Position numbers and translations under genes: made by a program. From Epiperipatus broadwayi (Eukaryota > Onychophora > Udeonychophora > Euonychophora > Peripatidae), in assembly GCA_028023455.1 (NCBI GenBank), contig JAQFVV010000233.1, forward strand, positions 1,322,501-1,386,500: a stretch of 64,000 nucleotides of DNA, written 5' to 3'. Position 1 is the first letter of the stretch; the number at the start of each line of letters is the position of its first letter. Positions 14,028-27,015 of the stretch are shown here, piece after piece. The notes below the pieces were generated by a model. The model was not told where the DNA came from, did not search any database, and saw only the letters and a program-made list of their open reading frames with translations.

Positions 14028-16549
14028 TATTATTAATAGGAAAATGAATACTAATATTGTTTCATATAAAAAAATATATAGAAAACATTAAGTACAACCT
14101 TTATTGCATTTTATAACATTATAATAATATTCATTTAATTAGCAGTTAGCACCATGATGACTATATTTTACCATTCCTTTGTAAGTTTCTATAAACATTC
14201 AAACTTAATATCAGCAGGATTTACAATAGTGACAAATATAAATCAGTGAATAGTTTATAAATAAAAATAGAAAAGTTGTAACTGATTTTACAGTCGCAAG
14301 AGATAGTAGCATAGTTTTAAATTGATGTAGTAGACACATATGTACATGTTTAGTAGTTGTCAATCATATCATAGAATAGAGCTACTATAGAATAGTTTTT
14401 GAATGTGCATTTTTGTGAACAGCAGAATTATTCTATAAATGATGTTAATAAGTTTTGATGAAAATGTTTGTTACACAGATCCCAAGCAACTTTCTTCTAT
14501 ATGGAGACTTACATGATTTTATTTTTATAGCAATAGTAAATTGCCAGAATAAATATATAGGATATTAGAGATTCTTTAAATAAATGTTTGTAGGTTCATA
14601 TCTTATTTATTACTTTGTATAAGAATTTGTAACATTCACTAATTTTTTTTTTTACATAAGGTATCATTTTTGTCTTTTACTTAGATATTAAAAAATAAAT
14701 CAATAAATCAAAATGAATTGCATGCCACAATGAAAACAGCAATATATATATATATATCAAGATTAGCTTATCAAATCACAATCATTACTAAAAGCTTCTC
14801 TTTGAAAATCAGAGAAATTAATCTATAGTTTCTAATAAATTTTTTTCAGTGAATCATCAATTATGTCTTGTGTGGATTGGCACATTAATAATGTGACAGA
14901 TTCTTACCTCTCACTTTGATACTTAGATATTATATAACTTTTAACAATAATTTTTATTATTTTATTTTACTGAGCTATAGATGACTAAAATAAAGTTGTG
15001 TTAAAGATTCAGGAAGAATTTTCCTCTAAATTAGAAAATTAATATAATAATAAAAAAAACATATCTTTATTATATAATCATATAGTTATTAGCTCAGAGG
15101 TTCATATGATGTTTGAGTTTCTCTGTTACAGTTTGAGCACAACTGTTTTAATGATTTGAATATTGTGTTTTTTTACTTTATTTAGCTGATAATTCACTTT
15201 TTCACTGGATAACAGTGGTGCTAAAATAGACATTTGTTTATAAATGATCAGATGTGTGCTATAATTAATTTGTTAGTTTTTTTTTTTTTACTGACAATTC
15301 TTTATAATTTTTTTTACAGAAAGCTTTGATTTCTGACCACAGAATTCCAATAGTTATATTTTATTATATTTGAAGACAGCAGTAATAATCCTGAAATTTA
15401 TCAATACTGAAATATTAAAACAGACAGTTTTGGATATGTTGCTCCATCTAGTTAACACCAATAGCTTGATTTTTTCAAAACTGGAACAAATTTGACATTT
15501 TTAAAAATAAACTTATAAAACTAATGTTAATTTTCTGTCAAATATTTTCTATTATCTCTTTAGATTCTATCTGTAAAAGAAAAAAAAAAGTTTCTTTGGT
15601 AAATAGTATTTGTATGCTATACAATGTCAAAAATATATTTCTGATACAAAATGTATCTCTGTTCTGGTCATTCCTATATATTGAATGTTATTTCTAAAAA
15701 ATAATCTTTTAATATTTATATGGCGTATAACTTTCACAATTTTCTTGAACAACTCATACTTCACATTACTAAACCCACATTTTTTTAATATTAAAAAACA
15801 GATTTTACATTAATAGGAGTGATATATCTTAAAGAAGGATTGTTAACAAAATATTCATCTATTTTTAAATGATTGTATCAGTAAGATAAATTCACATTCA
15901 TTGAAGTATTTTTGTAATAGAATATGCTATCTTTGTCTTAGAATGTGCAAAAAATTGCACACATTTATTAGAAGTATATCATATATAAATTAATAAATTA
16001 AACATAGGCACATAAATGCACTTCAGCAGAAGCATATTCTAATTTTATATAAAAAAAGTCAGTAAATTATTTATAAATAAAATAAAACATCTTTATTAGC
16101 AATAATATACATCAATGAAAGTCATGATAATATAGATTAATTTGATTTAAATTTAAATTACATACATGTTCAGTGATGATTTCAGTAGTTTAGTGACTAA
16201 CGAATTTTATAAATTTTTGTGAAGAAAAAAAAAGAAATCTGAAAATATTCATAAAAAAGTTTTATATTTTTCTTTTTATAATAGTCTATTTATAATATTT
16301 TACACATGATAACAACATTGCAGATTTTAATAAAATAATAAAATGCAGTAATAAAACTTTATAATCAGTAATATTTATTTTTTGAATTATTCCTCCTATA
16401 ATGTAATATATGTATATTAAAAATTCTAATCCACTAATGATCTATGATAATAGGATAATAGACAATATATATATATATATGTCATACAAAGGTTAATATA
16501 TGTATACACACAATATATATATATATAAAACTAACCAAAGGAAATACAT
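14028..16549. other. AT-rich non-coding stretch
   Basis: No gene or identifiable element. Short TA tracts occur, including around 14743, 16469 and 16515, the last two just outside the next foldback element. Confidence 0.5.
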
Positions 16550-16725
16550 ATAAAGACAAAAAAAGACTTATAAATCCAAGAAATAACATTATATTTCAAT
16601 CAGAGGACTGGTTTTCATTTGATTATTGCCATTTTACTATGTATTTTTTCTTTCTGATGAAAACCAGTCCTCTGGTTGAAATATAATATTATTTCTAGGA
16701 TTTATAAGTCTTTTTTTGTTTATAT
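16550..16725. mobile_element. Foldback (inverted-repeat) element
   Basis: Two 69-bp arms, 16550-16618 and 16657-16725, are inverted copies with only a few mismatches and are separated by 38 bases. TA microsatellites flank both sides. The size, symmetry and lack of coding capacity fit a MITE or foldback transposon. The right arm contains CTGATGA at 16654-16660, a 6-bp hairpin with a TCCT loop, then GAAA, resembling a hammerhead core, but I could not find a matching stem I. Confidence 0.75.
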
Positions 16726-17640
16726 ATATATATATATAAATACTACTTAGCTATATTTGTTCAGCCACACATCCCCCTTTAAATAAAGAAAAGCTTGAAT
16801 TTTGAAATTTGGCTGAAAGAATATAGCTGTGGGGTGTTTAAAATATTTTATACAAATTTCAGCTGGTATTATGCATTATTTTTATTTATATATATAGAAA
16901 AATAATCATTTATACATATGTATCTGTATAGAAGTCAATCTAGCATAATTTTGATGTTATGATTTCAAGATATTAAGTTGACTACTATATGAAACTATGT
17001 TTATATTCAAATGTTCTTGTTTTATACCGCACTCAGTTGCATATTATATAGTTTTTGATTTTTATATTATAATGTTTGCACTTGAAATAATCAATCCCTT
17101 TCTTTTTAATCTTTTACTTTTGCCATTATTTTCTTCAAAACAATTTTCTTTTTTTTTGAAAAAAAATTTTGTCACACCCTTTTTTATGATTTTAAAAAAT
17201 CTAATCTGTGGATTATTTTTATTTGTTATATCAGTAATATATAGTTTCAATCTTGATATATCATTAATATATAATTATATGGGCAAACTTATTTGTCTGA
17301 CGTTTGTATTATTATCAATTAGCTTATTTAAATTTTCCGATTTTGGATTACTATATACTAATGAAGTCAATTAATATCGAGGCTTTATACATCCATAATC
17401 AAGTATTTTGATGAATGCAAACTTCAATATTTAGAGAGTTTTTTTTATAGCAACTAGCACTTAAATAAGCATAATGCTAATATGAAATAGAACATTGAGA
17501 ATAATTTAGATTTAAGAAATTAAGATATAACGCACACACACTTTATATTAAATTAATAACTGATATATTTTTATTATAAAGTACATTAAAAAACAAGCAT
17601 AATATATGTTTAACAAATCTTTAATAACCATTCCATACAT
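16726..17640. other. AT-rich stretch, no supported gene
   Basis: A 125-codon frame at 16997-17374 (+) is dominated by F, L and I, as expected from a T-rich strand. I see no splice context, homologous domain or compositional break supporting it as a gene, so I treat it as chance. Confidence 0.5.
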
Positions 17641-17803
17641 TAAACAGGCAAAACTCTCCATACAATAGTGCCACCCTGTGCCAACAAAAGTAATCAATGG
17701 ATGCCAGAAAGGCTTTTGCATAAAATCACAAGCCTTCTGGCATCCCTTGATTACTCTGGTTGGCATAGGGTGGGACTACGGTATGGAGAGTTTTGCCTGT
17801 TTA
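17641..17803. mobile_element. Palindromic MITE flanked by TTAA
   Basis: Arms of about 73 bp (17641-17713 and 17731-17803) form an imperfect hairpin with a 17-base loop. The ends read TTAAACAGGCAAAACTCTCC and its complement, with TTAA at both borders. This could be a piggyBac-type TTAA duplication, but TTAA is also part of the symmetry, so it is not proof. The left arm matches the start of the 456-bp hammerhead unit at 13353 and 13808, including the words TAATCAATGGATGCCAGAA. Confidence 0.8.
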
Positions 17804-20559
17804 ATAACACATGCTAGCATAAGAGATGGTGATCATGTGATATTCCATACATTACTAGGATTTTTTTCTCTCCATATATGAAGAGAATTTGACAAGTTGA
17901 TTTTAATGTTGCTTTTGGGGTTCTTGCTGAAAATACAAAATAAAAAAGATAGAATTAGTATTTCAAATAAGCAAGAAATCATGTTTTCTAACATGTTACT
18001 TACTATAATAAAACAAAGGCCCGAGTTACATCAACCTTAAAAGTAATATATCAATGTAGTATAGTATATCTAAGAGTAACCTTGATAAAGTCAATTTTCA
18101 TTTATTATGATTTTTGTCAATACAGAATGAAGATTGTTTGTCCAAAAAGAAAGAACAGATTATTTTAAATGCAAAATATGTTAAATGCTATTGAGTACAT
18201 TCTATAATCTTTGATATAAATAATATTTCATATAATAGTGATCCTAATAGTTTGAAGCCATTATTTAGAATGCATAGCAAACATATTAGGGTGTTAATAT
18301 CAGTTATTTGACTATAGCATAGTTATGAAAAATATTTTTTTTGTATAAATGTGTTTATTTTGTTGTTTGACTGAAATGATAAAATAAAAAATGAGAATAA
18401 AATTTTCTTTAGGATATTATTTGATAATTAGTATATAAAATGAACTCTCAAACTTATATCAGCAATCAATTAATAAATTATAATATACTAGGTTGATATT
18501 ATTTAACATACTTTGAAACACAATAAATTCTGACAATCTACTGCAAATTCAAATAATTGTCATCATATAAACAATATTGTAATTATCTCTTCACAAAAAG
18601 ATCCTATTTATTAACTTGATAAACAACTCATTTATATAGTAAAGTAGAAAATATTACATCTCATTTAATATTTTAATAAATTTTCTAATAATGATATTTA
18701 ATGAGCAATTAACTGGAATGTCACATATTTTCTAATTGAATAATATCTATTATAATTTTTATTTAGTGTGCAAAATAATTTATATCATTAAACTTTTTAT
18801 GTCTTTTTTAAACTGTAAATTAATTAGTAAATATTATTTTTAAATTTCGAACTTTTAATAATTTTTATTTAATTGAGGTTTCTCCTTTTTAATTAATGAT
18901 AATTTTTTAATTTTTTTCTATTTTTTTATTATTTATTATATTCAATATATTTTTTTAATGTTTTTAATTTTAATACTGATTTTCAATTTTATTTTATTTT
19001 TTATTTTTTTTCTATTTAGTGCATTTTTGCTTGTTTTTATCATAAATCTTTATTATATATATATGATAAATACTAAAATAAAAGCTGCTAAACTATTTAT
19101 TTATAAAATATTCTAAATAGTTATTATCAAGAAATTATTTTATGCTATTGACTTTTTTAAAAATAATTGATTTGAGCGTACAATAATTTTTTGTATCAAT
19201 ATTCTATTGTAGTTAATATTTCTATTTCAATATTATTTTGCGAGACATTTTTAATTGAGTTCATTATTAATTATTATGAGCTCTTTATTTTTTCTTTTCT
19301 TTTATAAAGTTAATTTTTTTATACACTAAATTGTTAATAGGAAATAATATTGACAAACAATTAACTTAAAAATTTCAAAACTGCCAAAGTATACGAATCA
19401 CTCAAAATTCCTAAATTAAAATATTTTTCCATAATGAGAGGAGAAACAAATATATTTTATAGAAAAAAATATTTAGAAGAAAGATATATATGATTATCAA
19501 TCCAATATATAGTATAAGTTTTATTTTTGATGCTTTTTAGTAATTTAATCAAAAATAAACATTAATGAAAATAAATGTTATTGCTACTATATATGTTGAA
19601 GAAACTATCAATTTGCCTCTGAAAAAAAATACTTTTGGCTAATAATAAAAAATGAAATATCGGTTCATTTATTGCAAAAACATTTTTTTAAAAAAAAAAA
19701 ATGTTTTAGAATCAATGATGAAACAGAGTTAAATTAACTCATTTATGCACCCTATGTCATTTGAGCATGATTATCACTTCTAGCTAAATTAGTTTGTCCT
19801 GTTACTTTAGCATAGACAATTATTTTTGTTATTATATTATTGGGGATTACATTTTTTTGCATTGATTATTGTGGACTAGACAGATAGATGAAAGCTCTAA
19901 TTAAAAAATTGGTATGCATAATTGAAAAAAAAAATATGTCAAGATAAAATAAGTATACGGAATTCAGCACCACTTTTTTGTCACAACTTTGTAACAACAA
20001 GTAACTTTTTTATTTATTTAAAAAGTATACCTTTATCTTGCTTATTGAGAATAAACTCAGTGTAAAGCAAGAATATCATATAAAATCAGGCAGTTATAAT
20101 GGGTTAATTTGACTGATTACTTCAGATTAAAATTACTTTATAAACTATAAATATAATATTAACAAATAATTTAACTTTGTATATATAATAATTAAAATAA
20201 CTAAAAACCTTAATGTACATTATATACTTGTGTAAACTGTGTTATGTGTGTATTATGCAAATATGCATTTGGAATATTATGTATAATAATGCAACTTGAA
20301 TCTGTATATAAAAAAGTTTTATTTCCTGTGATCCATTTATGAATTATCACTATCCAGTATTTGGAGTTATTTTATCATTTGTTCATTCAAAAGCCCATAG
20401 TTGTTTTCTACATTCTTTGATGATCTTATTTTTTTTGAAGAAGGTACACCAGATGTTGGTGGTAAAGAATCTCTGGAGAAAAAAAATTTAGAATGGATAA
20501 TTGATCTGATTTTTTGATTTTCTTTTTATATAATATATTATAAGCTTTGATTATTTGAC
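17804..20559. other. AT-rich non-coding stretch
   Basis: No gene or element recognised. The part from 18780 to 19320 is especially rich in T runs. Confidence 0.5.
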
Positions 20560-21480
20560 TTAAAAAGTTTGTTAATTTGCTGCCTCATCCTAAATTGGAG
20601 TCAAATTCATTTAAAATACTGTTTGAAGCCTTCTGATATAAAATAAATTATTTCAGTTTCTTGATATCCAAATTCTTCTCTACAGACTTATCAGTTATCT
20701 TTACTTCATTCGATAATTCCTTATTTAGTTAATTCTTCTGTGTGTGATTCCAAAAGTTCTTTGATGTTGTCATCATCAATTTCTTTAAATATTACTTCCT
20801 TGTTACATAAAGTATGGTTTTCATGTAAATGAATTGAATTTCTTTTCAACTTTGGTGACTGTAATGAATTATGGCCAGACTTTTTTCTATGTAAGTTTGA
20901 GAATTGTGCTAGTAATCTTAATCCATGTACTGCCAATAAAATCAACTGTTGTTTTTATGTTTAAAGTTTTCCATAGGTATGAATTGTGTTCAGCATCTTT
21001 ATTAAAAGTATCAAGTAGATGCTGCATTAGTTATGGAAAGTATGATTTCTTGATTGATGGAAGAAAATGAACTGAGTATTGCTTACATAGTCTGAGATGT
21101 CCATAGATGTCCAGGAGCATTGTCTATTATCAATAAGATTTTGTCTATGAGATTGTTATTTCTACAGTATTTGGAGATGAAAGATGAAATGTCTTGTCAT
21201 CCATGCTTTACTGTTTAATGACCATATAACAGGTAGTGATATCTTTTCAATCTTTTTAAAAACATGAATTCTCTAAGTAGTAGATGAGAAGTGACTTCAG
21301 TTTTGCATCTCCTTTTATATTTCATTCAGGCAGTATAAGATTATCCTTAAATGGCTTGTATCATGGGGCATTTCCTTTTGAAATAAATGTGCACGAAGTC
21401 ATTTGTAAGATATGGCATTTTGATTTCCAAGCTTACAAGATTTTTTGATCTTTTCAGGTTCATATTAGTTGTGACCATGA
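20560..21480 (-). pseudogene. Tigger/pogo (Tc1-mariner superfamily) transposase remnant
   Basis: Read on the minus strand across several frames, this keeps the order of a Tigger transposase. First comes a stretch with GDAKLKSLLIYY (about 21310-21290), then LPVIWSLNSKAW (about 21235-21200). The DDE-type motif LLIIDNAPGHLW follows (about 21140-21100), then LMQHLLDTFNKDAEHNSYLW (about 21030-20975). Last is an acidic tail, EIDDDNIKELLESHTEELTK, ending at 20721. The aspartate in IDNAPGH is one of the catalytic residues of the family. Many stops and frameshifts separate these blocks, so the gene is dead. I could not find terminal inverted repeats or the N-terminal CENP-B-like DNA-binding domain, so the copy is probably truncated. 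Confidence 0.85.
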
Positions 21481-22959
21481 TTCTAGTTAAAATAGTATGT
21501 AGCTATAAACTTAGAAAAAGAAATACATTTGTAAAAAAAAATATTGCTAGGAAAAAACTGTGTTAACATACAACAAAATGAACCAAGAAAAGGAAAGTGA
21601 GTCTATAGCTCATAATTTTTTTGTCTTCTGCACAATTGTTTCTCATTGCACTGAAAAAAAAACTCATACTAAAGTTTCATTTTTTTTAAAATATGTAGTA
21701 CTGTATTATATTACATATATATAATTATTTAGAATTAAAAAAAAGCAAGTGTTTAATAATAATTTAATTGACCAATAAAGATTTGTTATTTATCATTAGA
21801 AATAACTGAATTATACTACTATTTATTACCAAAATCTAATTGCAATTAACTTAAAATTTTTTTCACATATTAGAAAAGAAAAAAATGTATAATGCATTTT
21901 GTGTTTGCATATTGCAATCAATATATACTATGCAGATCTTAATAAACAGCAATTTTATGTAAAGCTATGGCATTATTTTTGGACTAAAATATCATATTTT
22001 CTTAAGCACAATAGCCACTTGCTTTGGAATGAGAAATTTTTCAAATAGTGCATTATGTTGTGATGGCAGATATAGGAGCTATTTAAATAGAAATTAAAAG
22101 CATGAATCTTTTTCAATTTTTATATTGCATTTTAATCATATAAAATTTATTAATTGCAAAAAATATGAAATTATCTTCACATTTTTTTATATTTGAAAGT
22201 ACATTTTTGTTAATAATTTTGACTTGACTGAAGTTAGCATTCATAAAGATTTTAATCCAAATTGATTGACTGTATATTTTAGCTAATATCTAAATTAAAT
22301 ATTATTAGTATATGACCAATATATATTTTTAGCTTTATGGTAAATAAAATTTCCATTTTTTATCCAATATTATATTTTTTTACATTTGTGATAATGCCTG
22401 TCATTGCTTTGGATGTCTGAAACAAATACAAGATGATTTAAATTCAAGCAAGTAGAATAAGTGTTATTTTTAGCTTTTGATCATATAAAGTTGATTATAA
22501 ATTGCATAAATCATGAAATTATTTCCTTCACATTTCCCCTTTTTTTTATTGAAAATATTTTAGATTTACAATGATATCAGTTTTGATTTGACTGAAAAGT
22601 TTTAATTTGAAATTAATTGAATATTTTAGCTAATATTCACAATTTAAAATTACTAATTACAGTTATAGTTCACTGTATATGACCAACATTTATTTTTAGT
22701 TTTATGTTAAATGAATTCTGTATATATTTTTCTCAATATTATGTAGTGTACTGTTTTCAATTCATGATAATGTTGCAAATGTCTTAAATAAATCTGTAAA
22801 AAATTATGATATTCATATTTGAAATTAAGCTTATAATACCAATGGAGATATTAACTTATAATATGAAGCTTCTAATACCCTATATAGACATTCATCATTT
22901 TTTTCATCATTCAAGAAACCTAAGAAGAGTATAATAAGAACTGTGTTAATTTAATATTA
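21481..22959. other. AT-rich non-coding stretch
   Basis: No coding signal. Two segments, about 22090-22420 and 22440-22780, show loose similarity in word order (for example AGCTAATAT followed by GTATATGACCAA), suggesting an old direct duplication that I could not delimit. Confidence 0.4.
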
Positions 22960-23410
22960 TCATTTACTGTTTGAAATTTAATATTATCTGGATTAGCATG
23001 TATGTGCTTTCCAATTTTATTTGATGATTTACCAGTTAAATATTTTAATTTATTAGAATAAAATATTTTTTATATCAACTTTTCATTGTGCATTATTCAT
23101 GCTAATTATTAAATTTATGTTAGTTAATTGCATGATCAATGTGTAAATTATCTTTGTCAATATACATATTTATTAATTATTCCAGGAGAAATATTCTTTG
23201 AAAATAAATTAAGTTACGGGAAATCATAATCCCTTTTAATCCCGATCTTTTTAGCTAATTGCTTTGAAATTATGGGATATGAGGATGTTAGGAGTCTACA
23301 GACTATGGTGCCCTCTTTTATAAATTAAAACTAACATCAGCAATTCCAATCATAATATTAAGTAATCTTAAGCTGAGTTAGTCAGGAAATATAGCTATGT
23401 TTTTTAGAAA
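22960..23410 (-). repeat. Repeat family A, diverged inverted partial copy
   Basis: The reverse complement follows the same sequence as 39243-39660 and 41219-41640. It contains ACATAGCTATATTTCC, then GGATTATGATTTCCC followed by GTAACTTA, then ACAATGAAAAGTTG and TTTTATTC plus AATTAAAATATTTAA. It is clearly more diverged than the other two copies are from each other. I recognise no protein. It may be part of an unidentified transposon. Confidence 0.7.
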
Positions 23411-23519
23411 TATGAACAAAATATTTTTTTTCATATCTTGATTAACTCATGCATTCTAGTGCATAATTTAAGGCCTATCTCAAAATGTAAAAAATGTTAC
23501 AATATGTATATACATAGAT

Positions 23520-24598
23520 ATTGTATCAGTTAATCTGCACATAGCTGAGTAAAATCAAAGTCATCATAAGAACTAGATAATGACCACCAAATTCATGTAT
23601 GTGTGTAACATATATAAACATTACCACAAGCAATTTAAAGCCAAACATCATTATCTATAGCTCTAGGGCAATCCTTATCTGGCTACACATCTCATATTAA
23701 TATTCATTATGGTCTTATATCCCACTAGATCAGGGAGATGCAAGACTAAATTGCAATTAAAAACTTCACACAAAATTACGAGATGATTATTTTATACCCA
23801 TTGACATAACAAAAACAAAAAATTATAGCTACTTTTCATATGACAATACAAAAGATTATGAGGCATTACATAGGGTTTGGACAAGGGATAATTATTTAAA
23901 TGTCTTACATTGCATTGGGTTTGAATCCAAGATGATTGACAATCTTAACTACACAAATTTCACCTATACAATTTCATAAAATTATTACATGCTTTATAAA
24001 ATTATTAATTATAAACTAATTATCACAACTGGAGAATAACATTATTATTATTATTTTAGTTTACATAACATTACTATTTTCTAGTTATAAAAATGCTTTT
24101 GAAAACATTATCTTAACATTATGTGGTGCACTATGTGTGTGAAACATGGATATTTTAATATCACACATTAATACAATAATTTCTGGATAAATAACATGGC
24201 TGTTTAGGAATATCCTAATGTGTAAACAGTCTAAAAGCATTCTACAGCTAAGTCAGAATTTAACACATATATAATTCAATTACATCCACAAATGAATACA
24301 ATCATGAAATCTATGGATTATGGTGTTTTCATAATTAAAACATAATTCAATTACATCCATAAAGAAATACAATTATAAAATCTATGGATTATGATATTTT
24401 CATAACTAAAGTATCAAGGATATAGTACATTGGGCAAAATAGGGAGACAAAAGTGCACTGCTAAAATATAATACTAATTCACTGAGATGTTAGACTATAA
24501 GAAGAAGTATCCTATTACTAAATATATAAACAAAAGAGTATGCTGGCCTTTGCATGCCTATAACAATGAGAAAAGAAAATACATCAGATATACTTATA
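23520..24598 (+). repeat. Repeat family B, copy 1, left part
   Basis: Collinear with 34040 to about 34935, with many shared blocks such as CATAAGAACTAG, CATAAAATTATTACATGC and ATTATGTGGTGCACTATGTG. A roughly 71-bp segment is tandemly duplicated at 24271-24412 in this copy but single in the other. The match stops near 24598, where an RTE element begins, and resumes at about 27016. I recognise no protein in this repeat. Confidence 0.8.
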
Positions 24599-24599
24599 A

Positions 24600-27015
24600 A
24601 TCATTATCATTTTCCCATTATCAGTCCATTGCATAATAAGGTCTCCAAATTTATTCCAACTTATCCAATCTCCAGTCTCCTCCACATTGCATCTGTACAC
24701 TTTTTTCATTTTATTCATGCAGCTATATGTGGACTTATTGTAGACTTTTTACAATCACTTTAAATCCAGTTTAAGATTTTAACTGTCCTATTTTCTCTTG
24801 TAATAATATACCCAGCCCAACTCTACTTCAGTCTTAATTTTTTTAACAATATCAGTGACATCTGTTTGTTCTCTTACCCATATATTTGATTTTTGATCTC
24901 TTCCTATTACTACTAATATGCATCTCTCCATACTTCTTTGAGTGGTCTGAAGTCTGTATTATTCTTCTATTAAGTGTCTATGTCTCAGATTCATAAGTAA
25001 GAACTGGTAAAACACATTTATTAAAAACCTTTTCAAACACAGACATATTTTCTTTTAATATTATTTTTACCAAAAGCGCTACAATCAAGTAAAATTCTGT
25101 GAATAATTTCATCCATTTGTTTTCATCTGTAGTAATAATTCTAACTCATCATTATCAATTTTTGTTTTCATTTTTTGAGGAAATCCATTGAACATTACTT
25201 TGGTCTGTTTAATGTTTATCTTTAGTCCAACTTTTTTACATTCATCTGATCTTTTGCAAAATTTACTGAAGCTGTGAAGCATTATTTGCAAAAACAACTA
25301 TGTCATCTGCAAAATCTAAATGACTTAAATAATCTCCATTTACTTTTATTAATTTAGTTTCCCATTTTAATCACAAAATACTTCTTGCAGCACTGCTATA
25401 AAAATGTTTTAAGATATGAATCACCTCATCACACACCTTTCTCAATGTTAATATTTCTAGTATCATTGTGTAATCTATTTGTTGCTGTTGCATTTTTATA
25501 AATATTCTTCAGATTATGGCAATACCCTGAGTTTATATCTTGATGATCCAATGCTTTAATCCTTGAAAAAATGTATATAAAATCAAATGCCTTTTCATAA
25601 TCTATAAATCCAAAATATAATGGCAACTCATATTCATTGCTTATTTTTATAACTTTTATCAATACTTGGATATGATGGTTGAAATCCAAAGTTCTTTGTA
25701 GATGAATTATAATTATCTTGGTAAAAATTTTGGATAAAAGTGATAAAAGACTAATTGGTGTATAATTTCTAACATCTTCTTTATCATCTTTTTAAAATGT
25801 TAATACTGCATTCTTTCAATGACATGGTTCATCTTTATTATTTAGACATTTGGTTTATAATGATGCCTTCTCTCTTTTTAGTAATAATTTTATCTTTTTT
25901 CCTTATTGCAAAAATAATTTTCTATCCATACCAAAATGTTGTTTTACACTTTTGAAACTTTTATTCACTTCTATAGCTTTCCTTGCTAGTTCACAATTAA
26001 ACTTTCTTATATCATTATCAATTCTTTTTCACACCATTTTACAAAATTAGAGCTATTCAATCTTTTTTAATGCAACATTTTTATATATTTTTATATTTCT
26101 TCTTTTTTCATAGATTTCTATTAAAAATTTTACTGACCAATTGCTGCTTTTGTCTACAAGTTATCTTTGTTGCAGTTTTTAAAAATATGTGTTATTTTCC
26201 TACTGATTTCACTTAAATCTGAATCATGTTTAAAATCTGTTAATATTTGCAAACTATTGGCAAACTCTAATTTAAATTCATTAGCATGTATCTAAACATT
26301 AGCAATATCAACTGTGAATATTTTTTTCTTAAATAATTTTTGTCTCAAATTTTGCCTTAGCGTGTACCTTACATCTCATTAATCAATAATCACTTTTTGT
26401 GTTGAATTTATTAATGACATAACAAACTTGAAATATGTATTCTTTTGTTAGCCAAAATAAAATCCAATTTTGCTATACTATATCCATTTGCATTTAACAT
26501 TTTTCTCAAAAAAATAATTTAAATCATAAAGTTTTTCTGCAAATCTACAAATCTGGCTTCTCATTTCTATCACCACAAACAAATTTACCTACAACACTTC
26601 ACATTTCAATTGTTTATCAATTGTAGCATTAAAGTCTCTCATAACAATTTTAAAATGTTGTTTGATCTGATCAAAAGCCTTTTGTACATCCATATAAAAG
26701 AATTATTTGCATTTGAAATCTACTATTAAGTTGAATGCCACTCTGAGTGATATGCTATCGATCTCCACAATGTTATTCTTCCACTTTTTATTTATAATGA
26801 ATCCTATTCCATTTGTACTTCCAATATTTATGCCTTTGAAGTACAGTACATGCCCACTTTTTAAATCAATTGTCCCTTAATATTTTTTTCTAATTTCACA
26901 AAGTCCAACAATATCCAATTTAATATGAGATAGTTCTTCCAATTCTTTCAATCTGCTTTCACTAGAAAGTGATCTGCAGTTATTAGTATGTAAATAAAAG
27001 GTTGTATCTGTCTTG
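24600..27015 (-). mobile_element. RTE-clade non-LTR retrotransposon, degenerate
   Basis: On the minus strand the element opens with an apurinic-endonuclease domain. Recognisable blocks include SSESRLKELEELSHIKLDI followed by VGLCEIR (about 26970-26890), and later NGIGFIINKKWKNNIVEI (about 26800-26750). The reverse transcriptase follows, with GFIDYEKAFDF (about 25610-25580), the palm motif carrying the first catalytic aspartate. The last clear block is KKVGLKINIKQTKVM, around 25230-25190. This domain order and wording are typical of RTE/BovB-type elements. Several stops and frameshifts make it inactive. It interrupts repeat family B, and the intact copy at 34 kb shows the empty site, so insertion ends are visible near 24598 and 27016. 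The target duplication appears to be a short ATAAAT-containing word but is not clear. Confidence 0.9.
25109..25689 (-). pseudogene. RTE reverse transcriptase domain remnant
   Basis: Two open segments, 25429-25689 and 25109-25297, carry the start and the later part of the RT palm and thumb. The first contains LYFGFIDYEKAFDF, where the D of the FxDYxKAFD motif is the first metal-binding aspartate. The second contains GLKINIKQTKVM, the RT region that follows the YADD box. The YADD box should lie near 25290-25330, where the minus strand reads FADDIVVF-like codons (ADDIV is visible at about 25310-25295) close to a frameshift. Neither segment has a credible start of its own; both are pieces of one ancestral polyprotein. 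Confidence 0.85.

Noticed and set aside
16997-17374. 125-codon frame on the plus strand with apparent membrane segments
   Set aside because: Hydrophobicity follows from a T-rich strand. No domain, splice context or composition change supports a gene, and the opposite strand is also open over part of it.
17678-17881. Frames on both strands over 17548-17881
   Set aside because: They arise from the palindromic MITE, whose arms read similarly in both directions.
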